A stretch of DNA of 64,000 nt from Cyanobacterium stanieri PCC 7202 (GTDB lineage: Bacteria; Cyanobacteriota; Cyanobacteriia; Cyanobacteriales; Cyanobacteriaceae): the NCBI GenBank assembly GCA_000317655.1, contig CP003940.1, positions 372,001 through 436,000 on the forward strand, written 5' to 3'. A program made the position numbers and the translations under genes. Shown in pieces: positions 48,957 through 60,200 of this stretch. The notes beneath the pieces were generated by a model. The model made no database searches, was not told the DNA's origin, and worked only from the letters and a program-made list of their open reading frames with translations. Numbering within the stretch: the first letter of the stretch is position 1; the number at the start of each line of letters is the position of its first letter.

Positions 48957-49826
48957 CTAAGCCACCCTCGCCTCTTCTACGGCGCGAGTTTCTCGGTATA
49001 AATGTTCCTCCATCGCCACCTTCAAATCGTGATAGGCAGGATGATCCTCCACCTCAAAACGATTACGAGGACGGGGAAAAGGCACATCCAACACCTGAGC
49101 AATACCCGCCGCAGGTCCTTTGGTCATCATAATAATCTTGTCAGATAATAACAAAGCCTCATCAATACTGTGAGTAATCATGATTACAGTTTTGCGATGT
49201 TCTTCCCAAATGCGCTCGATTTCTTCCTGCAAAAAACCACGAGTTAGAGCATCTAACGCCCCAAAAGGCTCATCCATGAGCAAAATATCAGGATTAATCG
49301 CCAAAGCTCTGGCTATCCCTACCCTTTGCCTCATACCCCCCGATAACTCATGGGGATGTTTTTTCGCCGCCCCCTCAAGGTTCACCATCTGTAAATGTTC
49401 TTTAACAATCCTCTTTAACTGAGTGGGAGACATTTTGGGATAAACCGTCTCCAGGGCAAAACGGATATTTTCCTCCACCGTCATCCAAGGCATGAGGGCA
49501 TAATTTTGGAACACCATACCACGATCTGGCCCGGGGCCTGTGATGGGTTCCTTGTTCATCATTACCGAGCCTGTGGTTGCTGAGGTTAAACCAGCAATGA
49601 TACTTAATAAAGTGGATTTACCACAACCCGAAGGGCCAATGATAGTGACAAAATTATTGTATTCAATATTGAGATTGATATTTTCTAGGGCGACAAAAGT
49701 TTTTTTCTTAGTGCCAAATAGTCCTGTTTTAGTAGAAAATACCTTCGATACTCCCCTTAAACATACCTGAACAGTATCTGGGGCTTCAAGACAAGTTAAA
49801 AATTCTGGTTGAGTTGATACAGTCAT
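48957..49826 (-). CDS. cynD: Cyanate/nitrate-type ABC transporter, ATP-binding protein
   Basis: 289 residues. Walker A GPSGCGKSTLL, Q-loop FQNYALMPWMTVEENI, signature LSGGMRQRVGIARALA, Walker B ILLMDEPFGALD, and switch His in MITHSIDEALLLSD. It belongs to the nitrate/sulfonate/taurine class of ATPases (NrtD/CynD-like). Its start overlaps the permease stop (ATGA-type coordinates). Cyanate specificity is inferred from cynS at the operon end. Confidence 0.92.
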   Translation of the reverse strand: MTVSTQPEFLTCLEAPDTVQVCLRGVSKVFSTKTGLFGTKKKTFVALENINLNIEYNNFVTIIGPSGCGKSTLLSIIAGLTSATTGSVMMNKEPITGPGPDRGMVFQNYALMPWMTVEENIRFALETVYPKMSPTQLKRIVKEHLQMVNLEGAAKKHPHELSGGMRQRVGIARALAINPDILLMDEPFGALDALTRGFLQEEIERIWEEHRKTVIMITHSIDEALLLSDKIIMMTKGPAAGIAQVLDVPFPRPRNRFEVEDHPAYHDLKVAMEEHLYRETRAVEEARVA

Positions 49827-50641
49827 TATTTTTTACCGAAAGAAACAATTTTTTCAAGGAAGATGAAAATTTGGTCAAGGATTAAACCCACCAAACCGAT
49901 GATGATGATAGCGACAATAATATTGGGTAGATAAAGGTTATTCCATTCATTCCAGATAAAGTAACCTAACCCCGTACCCAGGAGCATTTCTGCTGCTACG
50001 ATTACCAACCAAGAAATACCCATACTAATCCTTAACCCCGAAATAATATTCGGCAGTGCCGCAGGAATAATCACCTTAAAAATAGTCCGCCAACGGGAAG
50101 CGCCCAAAGTTCTCGCTACATCCAGATAATCGGAGTTAACATTACTCACTCCAAAGGCTGTATTGACAAGGGTAGGCCAAATACTACTGATTAAGATAAT
50201 AAAAATACCTGTTTTTTCGGAATCTCGGAATAAATATAAACCCAAAGGCAACCAAGCCAAAGGAGACACAGGTTTAAGTAACTGGACATAGGGGTTAAAC
50301 GCCTTCGCCGCAATTTTGGAAATACCGATTAAAATGCCCAACGGTACAGCAACCACCGAAGCCATAACATAACCGATTGCCACCCGTCGCAAACTAATCA
50401 ATAAATTCCAACCAATACCCATATCATTAGGGCCATTGTTGAAAAAAGGATTAGTAATCCACCACCACAACTCCTTAAGAGTCAAAGAAGCGGTAGGCAT
50501 TCCTTGGGAAAAGATTTCCAGATTTGCCCCGATTTCCCATAATGAAAGGAAAATACCGAGGGAAATAAGGAATATCCCCAGCGCCCTTACGTTTTCATTT
50601 TCTAATAACTGTTTAAATTTATTCTCTTGAGTAATATTCAT
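49826..50641 (-). CDS. cynB: Cyanate/nitrate-type ABC transporter permease
   Basis: 271 residues, about six membrane helices. The EAA loop is TLGASRWRTIFKVIIPAALP, followed by NIISGLRISMG, typical of NrtB/CynB permeases. ATG start; followed without gap by the ATPase gene. The gap to the substrate-binding protein gene upstream (374 bp) is filled with repeats. Confidence 0.92.
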   Translation of the reverse strand: MNITQENKFKQLLENENVRALGIFLISLGIFLSLWEIGANLEIFSQGMPTASLTLKELWWWITNPFFNNGPNDMGIGWNLLISLRRVAIGYVMASVVAVPLGILIGISKIAAKAFNPYVQLLKPVSPLAWLPLGLYLFRDSEKTGIFIILISSIWPTLVNTAFGVSNVNSDYLDVARTLGASRWRTIFKVIIPAALPNIISGLRISMGISWLVIVAAEMLLGTGLGYFIWNEWNNLYLPNIIVAIIIIGLVGLILDQIFIFLEKIVSFGKK

Positions 50642-50693
50642 CTTTACTGCAATTAGTGTTCTATTTATTGCTAAAACTAGAGGGGAAAATGTG

Positions 50694-50900
50694 AATTAAC
50701 CTGAGTTCGGGATAACATTTTCTGGTGAGGGCAGGGAATGGGCAACAGGCAATAGGCAATGGTGGTAATATTTTTAATAATCAATGGTTTTGGTCATCAA
50801 AATATATTTCGCACTGTAATTAAGCAACATCACACCTCCCACCAACTCTCCAAAACTCGTGCTATTCATAACCCCTTATCCCGAATTGGGGTTGAATTAA
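50694..50900. mobile_element. MITE-like element with terminal inverted repeats, between cynA and cynB
   Basis: Left end 50694-50715 (ending CTGAGTTCGGGATAA) and right end 50876-50900 (starting TTATCCCGAATTGGGG) are inverted relatives of the ends at 46991-47224. The interior differs from that element and carries STRR heptamers (GGCAATA types) and a diverged copy of the 67-bp repeat (50762-50828). Length about 207 bp. Confidence 0.65.
50762..50828 (+). repeat. Dispersed ~67-bp repeat, copy 3 (diverged)
   Basis: Shares GTGGTAATATTTT, the ATATATTTC core and AATTAAGCAAC with the copies at 2841-2907 and 32645-32713. It is preceded by the same heptamer repeats. Confidence 0.6.
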
Positions 50901-51015
50901 GTTTGTTCTCTAAATCCCCCAATTATGGGGGACTTACAAATTACTATTTAAGGGGCTAGAAGAGATTAACTTTACTTTTAAACCATTGCCCATTGCCTAT
51001 TCCCCATTGCCCGTT

Positions 51016-52632
51016 TTAAAATCCAAACTCATCAATTTGAGCCTGTATATAGCCTTCTGGATCTTGAGGATCAAATTCATCAAAAGCAAGAGTTTCCGTG
51101 CGATAAATCTCATCAGGGGGAGTTTGCCCCAACTCTTGAGCCAATTCCCTCGCTAAATCTGTTAAAAAGACCTCTTGTCCAATTTCGTCATAACTACCAT
51201 CAGCCACTAATTGGGCTGCCCTACCATCTCCAGAAATATCCCAACGAACTAACTGAGAAGTAATCCAGTTAGCGAAACTCTGCCAAGGATAGGGATCGAA
51301 GTCGATGCGATCGGGTATATTAAAACTATTTCCCAAACCATCTTCAAAATCGCCCGTTAATACCGCCCTAACCACTTCCACAGGTTGATTAAGGAAAGAT
51401 CTACCAGAAATAGCCTCGGCAATTTCTTCCCTATTTCCTGCCTCACTAGCATAATCCGTAGCCTCAATAATTGCCTTATTCAAAGCTCGGAAAGTATTAG
51501 GGTTATCATTTATCCAATTGTCACTGGCGGCAAAAGCACAACAAGGATGACCATCCCAAATTTCCTTGGTAAGTTTATAAATAAATCCAGCCCCTTCAAA
51601 AACCGCTCTTTGGTTAAAAGGATCAGGCATCAAGAAACCATCAATATCCCCCGAGATTAACTGGGCAATACTATCTGGTGGTGGTACAGGGCGAATAGTA
51701 ACATCAGTATCAGGATTAAGCCCCCCTGTGGCAAGGTAGTATCTAAGCAATAAATTATGCATAGAATAGGGGAAAGGTACACCCAACACAAAGCCCCTAA
51801 AGTCTTCTGGCCCATTGACATTACCCCGATGTCTGTCGGCGATGGTAATAGCTTGACCATTAATATTTTCAATACTAGCCAGTTTCACCCCAAAGGTTGC
51901 TGAACCCAGTCCTAAAGTCATGGCGATGGGCATGGGGGCTAACATGTGGTATGCGTCTAGTTCCCCTGCGATGGCAGAATCTCTCACCGCCCCCCAGCTT
52001 GGCATTCTGACAATCTGAGTATTTAGACCATATTTTTGATAAAAGCCCAAAGGCTCAGACATAATAATGGGAGTTGCACAGGTAATGGGAATAAAGCCCA
52101 CCCGTAAGTCGGTTTTTTCCAAATCTGATACATCTGGGGGAGGGGCATCAGGATCAATTACCGTATCCCCACCACCATCCCCACAAGCATTTACTAGGGT
52201 TACAAGGGCTGCACCGATCGCAATGTTTTGCAAAAATTTACGGCGACTTACTTCCCCATTACGAATGGCATCGCCAAAAAACTGCCCAGATTTTGCTCCA
52301 AAGGCCGCCGCAAAGGCATTATCTAAACCTCCCGCTTGTTTTGCCAATTCCAAGATCAACTTTTCACGCTTGGGATTACCTTTCCCCGCCATTTTCATAA
52401 ATAACTCTTTTCTTAGTTCGGCGGAACTCAGAGCATCGGCAATCTCAAAAGTTTGGGGTTTATATACTCCCATCTTGGTCAAGTCATTGATCATGTCTAA
52501 AGGGTCACTGGGCATGGTTTCCATGAACTCCCAATGGGCTTGACTAGGATGAAATTTACCACATTTAATACAAAGGTTTTCTACTCCTTTCCATTCATCT
52601 CGCTGAGATAAAACCGTTTTTGTTAATCCCAT
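51016..52632 (-). CDS. cynA: Cyanate/nitrate-type ABC transporter substrate-binding protein with long N-terminal extension
   Basis: 538 residues from the ATG at 52632; the ATG at 52671 lies upstream of the transcript start predicted from the NtcA promoter. Residues 1-127 are an unusual cytosolic-looking module with C-I-K-C (Cys21, Cys24) followed by GKFHP, then a helical part. Only then comes a twin-arginine signal (SRRKFLQN, Arg130-131) with a lipobox-like LVNAC (Cys150). The binding domain has LRVGFIPITCATPIIMSEPL, SWGAVRDSAIAGELDAYHML and DGFLMPDPFNQRAVFEG, like NrtA/CynA. It binds cyanate or a similar anion; specificity inferred from cynS. The C-terminus is extended too. Confidence 0.88.
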   Translation of the reverse strand: MGLTKTVLSQRDEWKGVENLCIKCGKFHPSQAHWEFMETMPSDPLDMINDLTKMGVYKPQTFEIADALSSAELRKELFMKMAGKGNPKREKLILELAKQAGGLDNAFAAAFGAKSGQFFGDAIRNGEVSRRKFLQNIAIGAALVTLVNACGDGGGDTVIDPDAPPPDVSDLEKTDLRVGFIPITCATPIIMSEPLGFYQKYGLNTQIVRMPSWGAVRDSAIAGELDAYHMLAPMPIAMTLGLGSATFGVKLASIENINGQAITIADRHRGNVNGPEDFRGFVLGVPFPYSMHNLLLRYYLATGGLNPDTDVTIRPVPPPDSIAQLISGDIDGFLMPDPFNQRAVFEGAGFIYKLTKEIWDGHPCCAFAASDNWINDNPNTFRALNKAIIEATDYASEAGNREEIAEAISGRSFLNQPVEVVRAVLTGDFEDGLGNSFNIPDRIDFDPYPWQSFANWITSQLVRWDISGDGRAAQLVADGSYDEIGQEVFLTDLARELAQELGQTPPDEIYRTETLAFDEFDPQDPEGYIQAQIDEFGF

Positions 52633-52669
52633 GACTTTATATGTATGAATATATGAACTGAATATGTGC

Positions 52670-52675
52670 ATTAAA
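52670..52675 (-). promoter_or_regulatory. -10 element of the cynA promoter
   Basis: TTTAAT on the minus strand, 22 nt downstream of the NtcA box, the spacing of class II NtcA-activated promoters. Predicted transcript start near 52663. Confidence 0.55.
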
Positions 52676-52697
52676 CGGTTTTTTATCCCCCCCCACT

Positions 52698-52711
52698 GTA
52701 TTACTTGATAC
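52698..52711 (-). promoter_or_regulatory. NtcA binding site upstream of the cyanate operon
   Basis: GTATTACTTGATAC on the plus strand, which is GTA-N8-TAC, a perfect consensus for the nitrogen regulator NtcA. It is 66 bp upstream of the chosen cynA ATG. Confidence 0.8.
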
Positions 52712-52888
52712 TATACTGAGCTATTTTTTTTGAGAAATTGCATTTATAGCATAATAAAAACGTAACATAAGAAAATCTATATATATTACTTTTTGATGTT
52801 GTTAGGTTCAGATAAACTAAAAAAATTCGGAACAGGTAGAAGTCACAGCATTGTTAAAATATAAAGGTATTTGTTTTTTTCTATTTAC

Positions 52889-54010
52889 ATGACCACCAAA
52901 AATCTGTCTTTTATTCGATCTGATTTATTAACCCTAAATGCCTATCACCCTACGCCTATTGATGAAAGTCAAAGTTTAGTGAGGTTGGATGCCAATGAAA
53001 GTCCTTTCAATTTGCCTGATGATGTGAGGGCAAAACTGGCATCGATGTATGAGCAAAAGGTTATTACCAATCGTTATCCTGATGGGGGACATTTTCAATT
53101 AAAAAGATTAATTGCTGAATATGTCAATGAGTCGGCGCATTTGGGAGAGAAGATCAAAACCAGTCATGTGTCGGTGGGAAATGGTTCGGATGAAATTATC
53201 CGCTCTATTTTAATTGCTACTTGTCTTAATGGGCAAGGTTCTATTTTGGTGGCGAATCCTACTTTTTCTATGTATGGTATTTTGGCGGAAACTTTGGGTA
53301 TTCCTGTGGTGAAGGTTAACCGTCATGAGTCAGATTTTAGTATTAATTTAGCAGAAGCTAACGAGGCGATTAATAATCCAACTTCTGCCCCTGTAAAGGT
53401 GGTTTTTGTGGTACATCCCAATTCCCCTACAGCGAATTGTTTGACTCAGGGGGAAATTGATTGGTTAAAACAGTTACCTGATGATATTTTGGTGGTGGTG
53501 GATGAGGCTTATTATGAGTTTAGCGGACATACTCTAGTTTCAGAAATTATTAGTCGTGATAACTGGATGATTACTCGTACTTTTTCTAAGGCCTTTCGTT
53601 TAGCGGCTCATCGGGTGGGATATGCGATCGCCCCTAACCCGATCATTGATATACTAGAAAAAATCAGATTACCCTACAATCTACCTACCTTTGCTCAACT
53701 TGCCGCCGAAATTGCGATCGAAAATAGAGATTTAATCTTACCTTCTGTTCAGGAAATAATGAGCGAAAAAGAAAGGGTTTATCAACAGTTAAAAAACAGC
53801 GAAAAATTAAAAGTATGGCATAGCGACTCAAATTTTATATATCTAAGGTCAAATATTAACCCCTCCCCAGAAACTCATAATGAGATTATGAATAAATTAA
53901 AAGCCCAAAATATTTTAATCAGACACACAGGAGGAGGGTTAAGAATTTCCATTGGCACCAAGGAAGAAAACGATCAGTTATTATCTGCAATTAAGGGAAT
54001 AATTGTTTAA
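52889..54010 (+). CDS. hisC: Histidinol-phosphate aminotransferase
   Basis: About 373 residues from the ATG at 52889; an upstream TTG (52871) is less likely. Fold type I PLP enzyme: RLDANESPFNLPDDV, VSVGNGSDEIIRSILIA, VVHPNSPTANCL, VVDEAYYEFSGHT, and the PLP-lysine in TRTFSKAFRLAAHRVGYAI. The seventh step of histidine synthesis. It is divergent from cynA, with the NtcA site between them. A decayed hicB-like frame follows on the opposite strand, 3 bp after the stop. Confidence 0.93.
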   Translation: MTTKNLSFIRSDLLTLNAYHPTPIDESQSLVRLDANESPFNLPDDVRAKLASMYEQKVITNRYPDGGHFQLKRLIAEYVNESAHLGEKIKTSHVSVGNGSDEIIRSILIATCLNGQGSILVANPTFSMYGILAETLGIPVVKVNRHESDFSINLAEANEAINNPTSAPVKVVFVVHPNSPTANCLTQGEIDWLKQLPDDILVVVDEAYYEFSGHTLVSEIISRDNWMITRTFSKAFRLAAHRVGYAIAPNPIIDILEKIRLPYNLPTFAQLAAEIAIENRDLILPSVQEIMSEKERVYQQLKNSEKLKVWHSDSNFIYLRSNINPSPETHNEIMNKLKAQNILIRHTGGGLRISIGTKEENDQLLSAIKGIIV

Positions 54011-54013
54011 TCC

Positions 54014-54208
54014 CTAGGCTTGTACAGTTAGATTGACATTGCGAGGGGTCGGTAATGGCTTATGCTTGGCTTGATAATCCTCAACCAATAACTCTAAAAC
54101 CTCCTTTCCATTTTGTAGTGCTTCCTCATAACTATCCCCATGGGTATGAGCATAAGGGCCAAATTCGGGTAGGCTGACGATATACTTTTGATCTTCTTTT
54201 GACCATTG
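54014..54208 (-). pseudogene. HicB-like antitoxin remnant
   Basis: A 64-residue open segment reads QWSKEDQKYIVSLPEFGPYA, then THGDSYEEALQNGKEVLELL and VEDYQAKHKPLPTPRN, matching HicB-type antitoxins. The same frame runs up to a TAA at about 54254 but has no ATG, GTG or TTG. Its upstream part is made of a repeat-like sequence (ACACTTCGACTACGTTCG and TTCAGTGAGCC). The 5' end seems to have been replaced by this repeat. No hicA toxin gene is adjacent. Confidence 0.6.
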
Positions 54209-54253
54209 AACACTTCGACTACGTTCGTTCAGTGAGCCGCTTAGATAAGCACC

Positions 54254-57200
54254 TTACGACAACAACTCTTGAATTTTATTTGTTAATGCTCTAAGTTTTA
54301 AAGGCTTACTAAAATAATCATTAACCCCTATTTCCAAACATTTATTCTGGTCATCCTTCATAGCAAGTGCAGTTAAAGCAATAATGGGAATATTAGTGGT
54401 TTCAGAATTTTGGCGTATTTGTACGATAGCATCAAAACCGCTCATTTTAGGCATTTGAATATCCATTAAAATTAAATCTGGTTTTTCTGTTTGGCTAAAA
54501 GATACCGCCTCCTCACCATTTTTGGCGATAATCACACGATAACCCTTGGCTTTTAAATAACTAGAAATAGTGCTGATATTAGCCTCATTATCTTCAGCCA
54601 ATAAAATTAAAGCGTTTGAGCTAGGTTGGATGCTATTGGATGAGATTATTTGTGGATTGTCATTATTCCATGACTGACTAATTTCACAGGCAGAGGAATT
54701 ATAAGGCAAGGCAATAGTAAAACTACTTCCAAATCCTACCCGACTACTAAGGATTACAAAACCGCCGTGTAATTCTACAATTCTTTTAACCAAAGATAAA
54801 CCTAAACCAGTCCCTGAATATTGGCGATTAAGAGCGCTATCGACTTGTACAAAAGGCTCAAATAAAGAATTAAACTTGTTGGGTGGGATACCGATGCCCG
54901 TATCAACTACGGAAATATAAACATTATTTAAGCTAGTGTTTTCTGAGTTTTTAAAAACTTTGGTGACAAAATTAGGTATTTCACCAGGAGTAGCATTACT
55001 AATTTTTATAGAAATATTACCTCCCTCTGGGGTAAATTTAACAGCATTATTGAGCAAATTAATTAACACCTGTCGGATTTTTCTTTCATCAATCATCAAG
55101 CAGGGTACATTAGTAGGTATTTCAGTGTTTAGTTTTATTCTCTTTTTAAATGCTAATTGTTTTATAAAGGTTAAACTAGATTCAGACAAACTATCCAAAG
55201 AAACATTGCTTAACTGTAACTCCAGTTGTCCTGCTTCTATTTTGGCTAAATCAAGAATATCATTAATTAATTCGAGTAAATGTGTTCCACTACGCTCAAT
55301 GGTTTCTAAGGCTTTTAATTGTTTGTTGTTAATTTCACCAAATATTTGTTCTGATAAACCTTCTGTCATACCCAGAATGGCGTTAAGAGGAGTTCGCAAT
55401 TCATGGCTCATATTTGCCAAAAATTCATCTTTGAGGCGATTAGCCTTCATTAACTGTTGGTTACTCTTAAACAATTCTTTTTCAGCTAATTTTTGTCCTG
55501 CATCGAGACGATAACCTTCAATTAAAATACTACAGGTCATTAAAAATGGTTGTAGATATTCCACTACAGAATTATCATAACCGCCAGGAGCATTAGCAAT
55601 ACCCACAATACCAATTAATTTATTATCACTAAAAAAGGGTAAACCCAAAAACGCATTCAACGGCGGATGTTCACTAGGAATGCCGCCCCGGCGAGGATCT
55701 GTACTAGGACTATTGGCAATCACAGGTTTTCCTGTCATAATTACCGCCCCAAATAAAGTGTTCATATTTGTAAATTGCATACCTGCTTGATAATTTTCGT
55801 CATAGAACTTTTGAGTTTCTTCATTCCAAGCAATATTAGTAATGCTGTGGGTTTGTAAATAGGGGACACCCTTAATTTTGATGAAGTTTTCTTCCATGAA
55901 GGCACTACCGTCCTCTCGAAATAAAACCTCACCGATAAAACCATACTCACTATTGGTTAACTCCAGTAAATCTGATAATAATTGTTCAAAAATAGTTAAA
56001 CGATTTTCTGCGGTGATAAATTTAGACTCAGCTTTACTTATAATAGAGAGCAACTGATTATTTCTTTGGATAGTATCAATTAAGGTTAATTTCTCGGCTT
56101 CGTATTGTTTTCTCAGGGTAACATCTTGACAGATACAGATTAATAAATTATTGTCAGTGACTGTCAAAGATAAACCCTCATCAAAAATAGAACCATCTTT
56201 CTTTTTGGCTTCTATTTCTCCATACCATGCACCATCTGTCATTAATACAGGGAAAATGTCTTGTTCGATCAGTTTTATTTTTTTAGGATGATAGAGAATA
56301 CGCCAATTTTTGCCAATTAATTCGCCTTGCTGATAACCAAACATTTCATGGTGGGCTTTATTGGCATAAAGAAAATTATCCCCCTGTAAAATGGCAATAC
56401 CATTCATGGCTGCTTCGATGGCGGCTAAATGTCTGTTAATGTCTTCCTCATTTTTTTTCCTGTCGGTAATGTCTCTGGCGGCGGCGTATATATAATTTTG
56501 TTTAGGTGCGCAGCGCCACTCCAACCAACGATAGCTACCATCGGCACAACGATAACGATTAGTAAAAGAGGCAATCTCTAACCCCTGTTGTATTTCTTTG
56601 ATGGCTTCAAGGGTAAGAGATAAATCATCAGGATGAATGTAGTCCAAAAATAATGAGCCTTCTAATTGTTTAAGAGGATAACCGAGAAGTTTTTCCCATT
56701 CCTTATTAAGTCGAATAAAATAACCATCTGTATTGGCAATACAGAGTAAGTCAATGGCGAGGGAAAAAAATTGATCTAGTTCTTCTGTTTTGTTTTTTAA
56801 TTCTATTTGGGCTTGTTTACGTTCATTGATGTTACTTGTATAACCTACAATTTCTAGAGGATTACCATATTCATCACGCAATAATATCATTTCATCTTGT
56901 AACCAGACATATTCGTTATCTCCTGTCAAAAAGCGATATTCACAACGATAATGATCATTGGTGAATAGTTGTTTTTCCATTTCTGGGAATACCATTGATA
57001 CGTCATCTGGGTGAATAAATTCATGCCAGGCTAATGAACCCGATAGAAATTTCTGATGATCATGTTTTAGGATACTTTGAACATTGGGACTCAGAAATTT
57101 GGGGTGATAATTAGGGGGATTAACTTCACAATTATATATAATGGCGGGACTAGAGGATAAGACAAATTCTAACTGCTCTTTTAAAAGGATATTTTCTTTT

Positions 57201-60200
57201 TCTTTTGCTTTCCTATCAGTAATATCTTGGATAACCGCTAGAACAAAATTATGATTATCTTCTTGGGCAAGAACAGAAGTGGAAATGGTAATGGTACGCT
57301 TATCACCAGTTTTGGTTATGATTTCCCACTCTTCAACCATACCTATAAGGTTACTTCCTTGCCCCATGGTTTTGATTCTCTGGATGGCTTCGGTTTGATT
57401 TTCAGAATGTGGACATAGAATGCGATACCAACCATGGTTATTTATTTCTTCAAGGGTATAACCTGTAATGATTTCCATTTTAGGATTCCACACAGTAAAG
57501 CGGATAAAAGGATGTTCACTGACTGCGTAAGAAATAGATAGTCCGTCGCCCATTTGTTCGAGAATCTGTTGCCTGAAGGTATTTTCCTTCCGAATTCTAA
57601 TTTCTCCAAGTTTTCGAGCTGTAATATCAAAGCGAATGGCTAGATATTGAAAGGGATTACCTTCTCGGTCTAGGAAAGGTACGATGGTACTTTCGACCCA
57701 ATATAACGAGCCTAATTTACTACGATTACAAATTTCTCCACGCCAAATTTCCCCTTTTTTAAGGGTGTCCCACAGATTCTTGAAGAAGCTACGGGGATGA
57801 TAACCTGAGTTAACTATTTTGTGGGTTTTACCTATCAATTCATTTTCACTATAGCCTGACACGTTGACAAATTTACCGTTAACGTAAGAGATTATTCCTT
57901 CGCTGTCGGTAATGGCAACGATGGCAGATTCATCTAAGCCTAGTTTAAAGGCGGATAGTTCTTGTAATAATTGTTGTCTTTCGATTTCGTGACGTTTGCG
58001 ATCGCTTCTGGCTTGTTCTTCTTTGGTAATGTCTTTACCGATGCCTAGAAAACCGACGATTTCCCCTTGTTCATTTTTTAAAGGATTAATTCTCATCTGA
58101 ACAGGAAAACGGGTACCGTCTTTGTGGATGTGGGTAATGGTAAATTCATTAACCATATCTAGTCTTGATTTGATGGTGAAAGCGTTAATATCGAAGGGAG
58201 TTTCTTGTCCTAATTCCTGGGATATTTTTGTTATATGATTTTCGGCTTCTTGTTGATCCACAAATTGTAAGGGGGAAACTTGATTAATAACTTCATCAGC
58301 TTTATAACCCAACATATTCTCTGCACCTTGATTGAAGGTTTTTATGTATCCATTACAATCGATGGAAATAATGGCGTAATCGGTGCCGTCAAGAATCATT
58401 GCTTGGAGGTGGTTGATATTCCATAGTTCTTGAGTACGCTCGGCTACTTTTGTTTCTAGTTCTTGGTTTAATTGAGCTAGTTTTAGTTCTGCTTCTTTGA
58501 GTTTGGTAATATCTTGTACTGTACCCCTAGAAATTAAGGGTGTACCATCTTCATCGTATTCTGTTTCGCATTGCTCTTGTACGTATTTAATTTGACCATC
58601 AGTACGAATTATGCGGTGGCAAATATTATAATCGGTTTGATTTTCTAAATGATCGTTATAGTAGTGATTAACTAAGGTGCGATCTTCATGGTGTATTAAT
58701 TGTAGAAATCCTTCGTAGCTGGGAGTAAATTCTGAAGAGGAAATACCAAAAATGGAGTAGCATTGTTTTGACCAGTACAGGGTATTTTGCAGGTGATTAT
58801 ATTCCCAATGACCTAATTTAGCTATTCGTTGAGCTTCTTTGAGGCGAAAGCTAGTAGTTTCTATTTGTTGTTGAGATTTCGTTAGTTCGATCTCATTTAG
58901 TTTGCCTTCAGTAATATCTTCGGCAATGCCACAAGTTCGCTCATGGATGTTATTAATTGAATTTTTGATAGGAAAGGTACGATTTAAAATCCAGCGAATT
59001 TCTCCATCGGGCCGAATGATACGAAATTCTGATGTGGTTTGGAAGCCTTGTTCTCGAAGTTCTTTGGCTTGAATCAATAAATGTCGATCTTCTGGATGTA
59101 TTATATTCAGGTATGATTGAGGGTCATCATACAAACTCTGACAAGATTTACCCCAAATCAATTCATAATTAGGACTGACATAGAGCATTTGCTCTTCTTC
59201 TCGATCTATTAAATAAAAAACTTGATCTATATTTTCAGCCAATTGACGAAAGCGATTTTCACTTTCTTTTAGTAATTCTTCTGCTTTTTTTCTTTCTTTT
59301 AATTCATTCTCTAGGTTGTGATAATTAATAGATTGTTTAATGGCGATGGCTAGAGCACTAGCAATTTCTTTAAAGAGGCTAGTATCTTCTTCTTGCCATT
59401 GTCGAAAGTCTTGGCATTGATGACCAATTAATAATCCCCATAGTTTTCCTTGTATGCGAATTGGTACGATTAGATTCGCTTTTATGTGATATTTTTCAAC
59501 TAATTGTATATAACAGTCGGGATAACCATGATTATAAATATTATTAATAGCAATGACTTCAGTTGTAGTGAATATTCTATTATGCGCTAGGGATTCTTGA
59601 AAGCAAGAGTCTTGTACTATATTTCCAATGGATTGGAGTAAACCTTTACCAACGGATTCGGCAACGATAACACCACTCCAATCTTGGTTAAACTGATATA
59701 CTAAGACTCGATCACACTTTGAAAAGGTTCTTAGTTCTTCTACACAGGTATTTAGAATGTTGTCAAGTTGCAAAGATTCTCTGATATGATCGCTAATGTC
59801 GGCGATTAATTGTTCACGTTTGATTCTATTTTGTAATTCTTTTGTTCTTTGTGTAACAGTTTTTTCTAATTCTCGATTGCGATTTTGTAAAAGAGCATAT
59901 TTTTCTTGCTCTAATTGTTTGACTCTTTTTTCTAGCATGGTAGCCATGCCATATATTTCGATAGGATTAAGAGCTTTTAAGATATTCGTCTGGGTAACGA
60001 TACCCCTTATTTCTTGTTGTTCTCCGATGACTAATAATCGACGAATTAAATGTTTTTCCATCAAGTGTTGAACTGTCAGCAAGGATTCATCCAATCCCAC
60101 GGTAATAGGGGGAGAACTCATGACATCTTTTGCCTTATAGTTGTTAAAGTCAAGGTTTAGGGCTTGAAATTGTACTAAATCTCGTTCACTGACAATGCCA

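Noticed and set aside
54936-55514. 192-codon open frame opposite the giant kinase
   Set aside because: It is antisense to the HATPase and HisKA domains, whose motifs are intact.
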